Shown: positions 1-4,055 of the stretch, one piece after another | Layout of the letters: each line of letters begins with the position of its first letter | Numbering within the stretch: the stretch's first letter is position 1 | Source of the DNA: an uncultured Eubacteriales bacterium | GTDB taxonomy: Bacteria > Bacillota > Clostridia > Oscillospirales > Oscillospiraceae | Reading direction: 5' to 3' | DNA: 9,732 nucleotides | NCBI GenBank assembly: GCA_902475455.1 | Contig: CABRZO010000090.1 | Coordinates: forward strand, 1 to 9,732 | The notes under the pieces: generated by a model | The model's input: only the letters and a program-made list of their open reading frames with translations | What the model was told of the DNA's origin: nothing | Database searches by the model: none | Made by a program: the position numbers and the translations under genes

Positions 1-33
1 ATCACATAGTGTTTTGAATACATCGTAAAACAC
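1..33 (-). CDS. N-terminus of probable XRE/CI-type repressor (partial, leaves window at base 1)
   Basis: Only 11 codons are visible: a GTG start at 33-31 followed by residues reading FYDVFKTLCD, in frame to the window edge. A GGAGGAG ribosome site (complement of 42-48) sits 8 bases upstream of the GTG, the main support for this start. An opening of the type M-(T)-F-Y-D/E-x-F-K-x-L-C is common in helix-turn-helix repressors of Firmicute prophages, so a phage-type repressor is the best guess; the helix-turn-helix itself lies outside the window. The gene diverges from the promoter at 93-122 and the regulator at 346, the usual arrangement for a lysogeny switch. The identification rests on a very short peptide plus context; the existence of a translated ORF here is more secure than its function. 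Confidence 0.5.
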   Translation of the reverse strand, partial: MFYDVFKTLCD

Positions 34-92
34 AGGCAACACTCCTCCCGCTAGGAAATCTCAACCAAAATAAATAAAATTCGTTTTTTGCA

Positions 93-122
93 TTGACGCA
101 AAGGTATTGTATGAACTATACT
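93..122 (+). promoter_or_regulatory. sigma-70-type promoter of the rightward regulator transcript
   Basis: TTGACG (93-98) and TATACT (117-122) are separated by 18 bases, each matching the consensus hexamer at 5 of 6 positions. Transcription would start near 129 and leave a leader of about 215 bases before the TTG start at 346. The element lies in the divergent gap next to the putative repressor gene and just upstream of, or overlapping, operator-like repeats, so repression is likely (inference). A short dyad, GTAT-5-ATAC (109-121), overlaps the -10 box. Confidence 0.5.
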
Positions 123-125
123 GCG

Positions 126-190
126 CGCAAGAGCTAACTTATTTTATCTATCCCGATTCTTTTATACTGATTTTACCGCAAAAGCTAACT
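126..190. repeat. pair of operator-like direct repeats in the divergent control region
   Basis: CGCAAGAGCTAACT (126-139) and CGCAAAAGCTAACT (177-190) match at 13 of 14 positions, 51 bases apart. Each is preceded by TATACTG (117-123 and 163-169). The core AGCTAACT is an imperfect palindrome, the kind of site XRE repressors bind. A poorer third resemblance, CGCAAAGGTA, begins at 97 inside the promoter spacer. Placement just downstream of a good promoter and beside a divergent repressor-like gene suggests operators; this is inference, not demonstrated binding. Confidence 0.4.
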
Positions 191-345
191 AAAATCAACC
201 CCTCTTTGTTCTATTGGCACCACTACGATACAGCATTGGTTAAAAACAAATTCATTGAAACCATTTATGACCACAGATAACTACAAGATGAAATTGGGCA
301 TACATGCAATACATGGTGGAATTTTCAAAAAACGGAGGTATTTTT

Positions 346-753
346 TTGAACATTCAAGAGAAAAAGCAATTTCTTCAACAGTATCACACCGCAGAGCAGG
401 AGGAACAACGCCTAAGTAGCGAGATAACCAGATGGAAACTGCGAACCCTAGAAACTGACGAATACTATCGAAACCTTCCTTCCACAGAGGACAGCAGCCA
501 GGAATTAGCTGGTGCCCTGTGTCAAATCAATGACTTGACAAGACAGCTTATTCTACAACGAAGCAAACTGGCGGCATTGCGCCAATCAGTCGGCGCAGCA
601 ATCGACGAAATACAGGACACCAAGTTACAAGAGTTATTACGACTGCGATATATTGACGGAATGACTTGGGAAAGGATCTCTGAATATATGAATTACAGCT
701 ATATGCAAATCAGCCGTTTACACAGCAAAGCCTTAAGCCAATTAAACATGTGA
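346..753 (+). CDS. DUF1492-like phage late-transcription regulator (sigma-70 region-4-like HTH)
   Basis: I place the start at TTG 346, giving 135 residues, because GGAGG (334-338) is correctly spaced 7 bases upstream; the in-frame ATG at 304 would put that ribosome site inside the gene and has none of its own. Residues about 5-90 are Glu/Gln-rich and helical, probably coiled coil. The last ~40 residues (LQELLRLRYIDG, TWERISEYM, QISRLHSKAL) form a helix-turn-helix like sigma-factor region 4, as in DUF1492 and related ArpU/RinA-type late regulators of Firmicute phages. Such proteins usually sit just before the terminase genes and switch on the packaging, head, tail and lysis operon. Here the next recognisable genes are tail genes, so the likely target is the tail operon, perhaps via the gap at 754-1083. 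Family assignment is from pattern memory, without a search. Confidence 0.75.
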   Translation: MNIQEKKQFLQQYHTAEQEEQRLSSEITRWKLRTLETDEYYRNLPSTEDSSQELAGALCQINDLTRQLILQRSKLAALRQSVGAAIDEIQDTKLQELLRLRYIDGMTWERISEYMNYSYMQISRLHSKALSQLNM

Positions 754-1083
754 TAGAATGTTAGATTTGACTTGTGCTACTGTGTAGCCAGAGAGAAACC
801 AGACCGGCTGCCATACATTAGCTGCAAAAAACGGAAACAGTTTCTCTTCCCTGGCCAGGTTGGGGCAAACGCCGCCCTTTGTCTCCGCATGCGCAACGGA
901 GAAACCATCCTTGCACCTCGGAATATTTCATGTCCATCCCTTGTGCTGGAACAAGCAGAATGCAAAGCGGCACACACGCTATATCAGGATCTGTACTTTA
1001 CGTAAGAGTAGATCCTCCAATCGACAAAATCTGCAAATATCCTGTACAAGCCCATACCAATACCGGATGGAGAAAGGAGTTAT
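754..1083. other. 330-base non-coding gap with many small dyads: probable control or leader region of the tail operon
   Basis: No convincing gene: the short ORFs here lack ribosome sites and family signatures. Inverted repeats seen are GCTAC-TGT-GTAGC (776-788), GAAAC-A-GTTTC (834-844), CCTGGCCAGG (850-859), TCTCCG-9-CGGAGA (882-902), CTTGT-6-ACAAG (940-955) and an imperfect dyad with arms GGATCT (987-992) and AGATCC (1010-1015). The octamer CTTGTGCT occurs twice (771-778 and 940-947). TTGACT at 767-772 resembles a -35 box but has no matching -10 box at normal spacing, so an activator-dependent promoter served by the upstream DUF1492-like protein is plausible. The stretch also occupies the position where terminase-to-connector genes would be, and no fragment of those genes is recognisable. 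Confidence 0.45.
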
Positions 1084-1197
1084 ATGAAATTTCCAAACAA
1101 CAGTTTTGACGGCAAAGAGAGCGTCACTTACCGGCAAAAAAGATTGCTGCTGAATCCCCTTGCCGTCTCCCCCGTGAAGCTGGCGGACAAAGCATGA
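1084..1197 (+). CDS. 37-residue hypothetical protein, translationally coupled to the tail terminator
   Basis: An ATG at 1084 follows AAAGGAG (1073-1079) by 4 bases and opens a 37-codon frame ending TGA at 1195-1197. It overlaps the next gene as ATGA, the usual sign of translational coupling. The product is basic, with no membrane segment or recognisable domain (it begins MKFPNNSFDG and ends PVKLADKA). Two readings are possible: a real small leader or adaptor peptide that loads ribosomes onto the terminator gene, or the remnant of a longer minor-capsid or connector gene that normally occupies this slot. I do not recognise the family. Confidence 0.45.
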   Translation: MKFPNNSFDGKESVTYRQKRLLLNPLAVSPVKLADKA

Positions 1198-1640
1198 GTA
1201 ACGTATCTATCATTGATTCGCTGTACTCCTATCTAAACAGCTGCCCGCTTCTATCGGACCGGCAATTTCACGGAGTTGACACAACCGGAAGCACTGTCCA
1301 AGCAGACCTGTCTTATGTCATCTCTGCAGACCAAGCCGACGAACAACTGGTGGTTTATCATCGAGGCACCATCCGTGTTCGCAGCCAGTATCTGCTCACC
1401 AGCGCCAACAACTGGGAACCTGATGTAGCCCAAAAATTGTCGGATACCGGACTTTTTGACCAGCTCGCCCAATGGATGAGCCAGGAGAGTGCAAAACAGC
1501 ACCTGCCTCAGCTACCAGAAAATCTGACCCCCAGGAGCATTCGAGCTGTCAGTGCCGCATACCTCTACCAGCCGGATAACAATTCCGGCAAATACCAAAT
1601 CCAGTTTGAACTGGAATACTACAGAAAGGTTGTTGATTGA
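1194..1640 (+). CDS. tail terminator / tail completion protein
   Basis: 148 residues. The pattern IIDSLYSYLNSCPLL at the start, a central beta-rich part, a helix FDQLAQWMSQES near residue 90, LP-x-L-P-x-x-x-TP-x-SI near 105-115, and the closing strand YQIQFELEYYRK match the protein that precedes the tail tube gene in many clostridial siphophages. That protein is often misnamed 'chloramphenicol resistance protein' in databases and is equivalent to tail terminators of the lambda gpU type. It caps the finished tube and, in a phage, makes the joint to the head. The start overlaps the 37-residue ORF, and the stop lies 3 bases before the tube gene. Its composition (about 47% G+C in one counted stretch) is lower than that of the tube gene after it (about 65%). 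In a headless particle it would be the top end. Confidence 0.7.
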   Translation: MSNVSIIDSLYSYLNSCPLLSDRQFHGVDTTGSTVQADLSYVISADQADEQLVVYHRGTIRVRSQYLLTSANNWEPDVAQKLSDTGLFDQLAQWMSQESAKQHLPQLPENLTPRSIRAVSAAYLYQPDNNSGKYQIQFELEYYRKVVD

Positions 1641-1643
1641 TCC

Positions 1644-2141
1644 ATGACGATTACTGAACTGATGAAAGACGTAACTCCCGACGCTGAGTACGAGGGTTTC
1701 TCCACTGCAAACGATATGGTGCTGGCCATTGACTTTACCGGCGAGGCTGTCGATCCCAAGACCTATGTCGTGGCGCAGGCCGGCATCACTGAGCAGACCG
1801 GCACTCTGGCCGCAGAAACCAAGGAGAGTATCTATCTTCGTACCGGCAAGGTGACTACCAAAACCGGCACCTCCCGCACCTTTACCATGACCGGCGACCG
1901 CTACCACAAGGATGAATTCCAGGACGCTCTGCTGGCCCACTCTCTGAAATACGGTACCGGCCAGGAAGTCATTCGTCCCTACGTCTACTTTGACCGTCTG
2001 ACCGGCAAGGGTGAGCAGGGCAAGGTGTCCATCACCATTGAAAGCGACCTGACCGGTGTGGCCGGCGAGAACGCCACCTTCTCCGCCACTCTGACCAGCG
2101 TGGGTGTGCCCGAAGAGTACATCTATACCGCCGGCGCCTGA
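1644..2141 (+). CDS. major tail tube protein
   Basis: 165 residues, the usual size for a siphophage tube subunit. Diagnostic stretches are TGTSRTFTMTGDRYHKDEFQD (split here as TGTSRTF, TMTGDRY and HKDEFQD, residues about 74-94), KYGTGQEV, YVYFDRLTGKGEQGK and the C-terminal beta region AGENATFSATLTS. This is the family of hexameric tube proteins seen in clostridial and Listeria-type siphophages; rings stack to form the flexible tail tube. No C-terminal Ig-like domain is present. The start is fixed by position, 3 bases after the terminator stop. The ribosome site is poor (AAAGG at 1624-1628, about 15 bases away), which is odd for the most abundant tail protein and suggests coupling to the upstream gene. 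Composition rises sharply at this gene. Confidence 0.85.
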   Translation: MTITELMKDVTPDAEYEGFSTANDMVLAIDFTGEAVDPKTYVVAQAGITEQTGTLAAETKESIYLRTGKVTTKTGTSRTFTMTGDRYHKDEFQDALLAHSLKYGTGQEVIRPYVYFDRLTGKGEQGKVSITIESDLTGVAGENATFSATLTSVGVPEEYIYTAGA

Positions 2142-2328
2142 TCACCGGCCCCGCCGGCACCATTCTAAAAATTTGAAGAACGGTGTCGGCAGTTAAAGGC
2201 CGTCTGTGACGGCGTACGCCAGATCAAACCGCATTCCATCGTCGCCTTCGCAGGCGCAGGTGCGGCAGAACAATTGAATCAAAGAGGCCCCCGGAGTACC
2301 GGGGGCCTCTCAAGAAAGGATGCCCAAT
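2142..2328. other. structured intergenic region after the tube gene
   Basis: About 180 bases without a convincing gene. Inverted repeats: CCGGC-CCC-GCCGG (2145-2157) directly after the tube stop, GCCGTC-TGT-GACGGC (2199-2213), the palindrome GGCGTACGCC (2211-2220), and the long hairpin at 2283-2310. A frame in phase with the tube gene stays open from about 2169, after two stops, but has no start codon or ribosome site; it could be a decayed tube-protein extension or chance. Confidence 0.45.
2283..2310. terminator. strong 12-bp hairpin between tube and chaperone genes (attenuator or mRNA stabiliser rather than full terminator)
   Basis: Arms AGAGGCCCCCGG (2283-2294) and CCGGGGGCCTCT (2299-2310) pair perfectly around a 4-base loop AGTA. 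No U-tract follows (the next bases are CAAGAAAGG), so this is not a classical intrinsic terminator and downstream genes must still be expressed. It sits where output should drop from hundreds of tube subunits to a few chaperone and tape measure copies. Partial attenuation, or protection of the tube mRNA 3' end, is the likely role (inference). The hairpin ends 18 bases before the chosen chaperone start. Confidence 0.6.
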
Positions 2329-2703
2329 ATGTTGAAAATCAACGATCTTGAACTGGACTTTGACATTACCTCCCCTACCGACGTGCTACGCTACAAGCAG
2401 GCAGGCGAACATATGGAGGCCGCTGCCGCCGACCTGAATTTTCCCGAGCTTGCCTCGGACGATCCCGGTTTTCTGGACAACTATGTGAACATGCTCAACA
2501 GTCAGCTCCGTCTGTTCGGCAATTTCATCGATGAGGTCTTTGGCGAGGGAGTGGCCCAGAAGCTTTTGGGCAGCAATCCCAGTCTGAACCGAGTGACGGA
2601 AGTGAACGAGGCCATCTCTCAGGCGCTGGCTGCCCAGGGCAAGGAGTTCGGCGTGCGGCTGCAGAAGTACAAGCCCAATCGGGCCACCCGTCGCCAGAAA
2701 TGA
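2329..2703 (+). CDS. tail assembly chaperone, gp14-like (DUF6673-like)
   Basis: I choose ATG 2329 (124 residues) because AAAGGA (2315-2320) is then 8 bases upstream; ATG 2320 would overlap that ribosome site. The product is acidic and helical, opening MLKINDLELDFDI, with FGNFIDEVFGEGVAQKLLG near residues 62-80, typical of the small protein between tube and Gp15 genes in A118-type and clostridial siphophages. By position it is the lambda gpG-like chaperone that coats the tape measure before tube assembly. In this lineage gp14 and Gp15 are separate proteins rather than a frameshifted gpG/gpGT pair; consistent with that, the next gene starts by an ATGA overlap and I see no need for a slippery site. 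Confidence 0.7.
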   Translation: MLKINDLELDFDITSPTDVLRYKQAGEHMEAAAADLNFPELASDDPGFLDNYVNMLNSQLRLFGNFIDEVFGEGVAQKLLGSNPSLNRVTEVNEAISQALAAQGKEFGVRLQKYKPNRATRRQK

Positions 2704-3365
2704 ATCTGCTGCTGATCAATGGGCTACCGGAAGAATATAAAGGAATCCCGATTTCCCCCGATTTCCGCAACATGATCCAGGTGGATTTGATTTTGCGGGA
2801 AGAAGGAGTATCGGATACTGAAAAAACCATGGCAGCCCTGAGCCAGCTTTACCCCCAGATCCCGGATGATATGGAGCTGGCCTTGGAGGGGCTGGCCTGG
2901 TTCTTCTCCCGGGGGGACTCCGGCACGGGCAATGAAAACCACAAAGGCCCGGACAGCGGAACCCCACCGCCCCGGGCCTTTGATTATGAGCAGGACGCAA
3001 ATCTGATTTACGCCGCATTTTATGCCACCTACGGCATCAGCCTCACCACAGTGGAATTTCTGCACTGGTGGGAGTTCCTGGCCCTGTTTGAAGGGCTGCC
3101 GGAGGATACGCTGATCAAGCGGGTGATGTACTGGCGCACGGTAAATCTCAGCCAGCTGCCAAAGGAGGAGCGCAAGCATGTGCGCAAAATGCGCCAGCTG
3201 TTTGCCCTGAAATCAGAGCCCCAGGAGGAGCTGTCCCCAGAGGAACTGGCTGAAAAGGCCAGAGAAGAGTTGGCTCAGCGATATGAGCAGGCCAGGCGGT
3301 GGAAACAGGCGCGGCAGGTCACCAGGAGCGATGCTCCCCCGGATGCCATTTCCGGCCACAGTTGA
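2700..3365 (+). CDS. Gp15-family tail assembly chaperone
   Basis: 221 residues. The signature of phage Gp15 (PF06854) is clear: FDYEQDANLIYAAFYATYGI (residues about 98-117), LHWWEFLALFEGLP (near 124-137) and a positively charged stretch of the type KEERKHVRKMRQLFALK (near 152-171). It lies between the first chaperone and the tape measure, the gpT-like position, and probably recruits tube subunits to the chaperone-coated tape measure. Start ATG 2700 overlaps the preceding stop (ATGA) with no clear ribosome site, so translation is coupled. After residue about 175 there is a charged helical tail (ELAEKAREELAQRYEQARRW) longer than the core family. Its last 16 codons overlap the convergent minus-strand gene (3319-3365), so its C-terminus is shared with antisense coding sequence. 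Confidence 0.85.
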   Translation: MNLLLINGLPEEYKGIPISPDFRNMIQVDLILREEGVSDTEKTMAALSQLYPQIPDDMELALEGLAWFFSRGDSGTGNENHKGPDSGTPPPRAFDYEQDANLIYAAFYATYGISLTTVEFLHWWEFLALFEGLPEDTLIKRVMYWRTVNLSQLPKEERKHVRKMRQLFALKSEPQEELSPEELAEKAREELAQRYEQARRWKQARQVTRSDAPPDAISGHS

Positions 3366-3966
3366 GACAGGTAATCACAACGGCACCAGTCTCGTCCTTG
3401 TCGGCAAAGATAGACGTGCAGCCGCAGTCGGGGCAGGCGGGGCCCTTCTGTTTTTTCTCCTCGGCCACTTTGTCCTGAATCGCCTGCTCCAGATCAGATT
3501 TGTCAGCGTCCGCAGGCGGTGCTGGCTGGGGTTCCACAGGCGGGGCCGCCTGGGCGAGTACTTCCGCCTCCGGCTGGGCGGCGGGCTGTACTGCCGGTTC
3601 AGGGGCGTGGGCATCCTCCTCCGGCCAGGTCCACCAGCCGTCAACAAGTGTTCCATCAACGCCCTTATAATAGCGAATCTCACCCAAAAATTGCTGAAAA
3701 AAGCATGCCGCTGCTTCTGCTTGCTTAGGAAGAAACGAAAAAGAGTACGGTATCGGTTTTTTATCATTGCAGCGTCTTTTTGTTTCCATGGTTCGTTTCG
3801 TAATAACTTCAATGCAACCATTCCACCAAATAGACGGTGCCTTATACCTAACTGCGACAATATCATATATCTTGCACGCTTCTTTTAATGCAAAACAAAT
3901 AAACACAACGTCATCATTGGTTATAGCAAGTTTCGTGCCTCCTCTAAATTGATATCCAACATTCAT
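3319..3966 (-). CDS. PH-like domain plus zinc-ribbon protein embedded antisense in the tail operon
   Basis: 215 residues from ATG 3966-3964, with an excellent AGGGAGGT ribosome site (complement of 3973-3980) 6 bases upstream. Residues about 12-98 resemble small bacterial PH-like (DUF4429-type) domains: KIYDIVAVRYKAPSIWWNG then a strand, and a closing helix with KQAEAAACFFQQF. Residues 112-155 are a Pro/Ala/Glu linker, 156-175 a charged helix, and 178-209 a zinc ribbon with C178-P-D-C181 and C200-L-N-C203, of the CPxCG...CLNCG-x-x-W type often attached to such domains. There is no signal peptide or membrane segment, so it is probably cytoplasmic. It converges on Gp15 (47-base overlap) and diverges from the tape measure gene. 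The PH-like half is AT-rich and the linker/ribbon half very GC-rich, suggesting a chimera. It is not a tail part; a lysogenic-conversion 'moron' with its own promoter is the best guess, function unknown. Confidence 0.75.
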   Translation of the reverse strand: MNVGYQFRGGTKLAITNDDVVFICFALKEACKIYDIVAVRYKAPSIWWNGCIEVITKRTMETKRRCNDKKPIPYSFSFLPKQAEAAACFFQQFLGEIRYYKGVDGTLVDGWWTWPEEDAHAPEPAVQPAAQPEAEVLAQAAPPVEPQPAPPADADKSDLEQAIQDKVAEEKKQKGPACPDCGCTSIFADKDETGAVVITCLNCGRKWHPGEHRSW

Positions 3967-4027
3967 AAAAAGACCTCCCTATTCAACTTTTCTTAACACT
4001 ACTTTATCAATCTAATTAAAAAGGGGG

Positions 4028-4055
4028 ATTTTAGTTGTATAACGGAACTATTCAA
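4028..4055 (-). promoter_or_regulatory. candidate promoter for the minus-strand zinc-ribbon gene
   Basis: Read on the minus strand, TTGAAT (4055-4050) and TAAAAT (4033-4028) are 16 bases apart, matching the consensus at 4 and 5 of 6 positions. Transcription would begin near 4021, leaving a leader of about 55 bases before the ATG at 3966. The promoter overlaps the first codons and ribosome site of the tape measure gene, so the two could interfere. This supports independent expression, for example in the uninduced state, but is based only on consensus matching. Confidence 0.35.

Noticed and set aside
772..1109. Several small overlapping ORFs in the gap on both strands (75-77 and 66 residues)
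   Set aside because: They lack ribosome sites and phage-family signatures, and overlap one another in different frames; chance ORFs.
2169..2347. Frame open after the tube gene that reads like a possible C-terminal extension
   Set aside because: Two in-frame stops (2139-2141 and 2166-2168) separate it from the tube gene and it has no start codon; kept only as a possible remnant.
3375..3866. Minus-strand 163-residue ORF in another frame of the zinc-ribbon gene
   Set aside because: Arg/Pro-rich shadow frame without ribosome site or domain.
3283..3888. Plus-strand 201-residue ORF opposite the zinc-ribbon gene
   Set aside because: It is Arg/Gly-rich with low complexity, as expected of an antisense shadow; the minus-strand gene has a ribosome site and recognisable domains.
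3993..4021. Possible plus-strand promoter before the tape measure gene (TTAACA with TTAAAA)
   Set aside because: The -10 match is poor and transcription would begin within or after the ribosome site.
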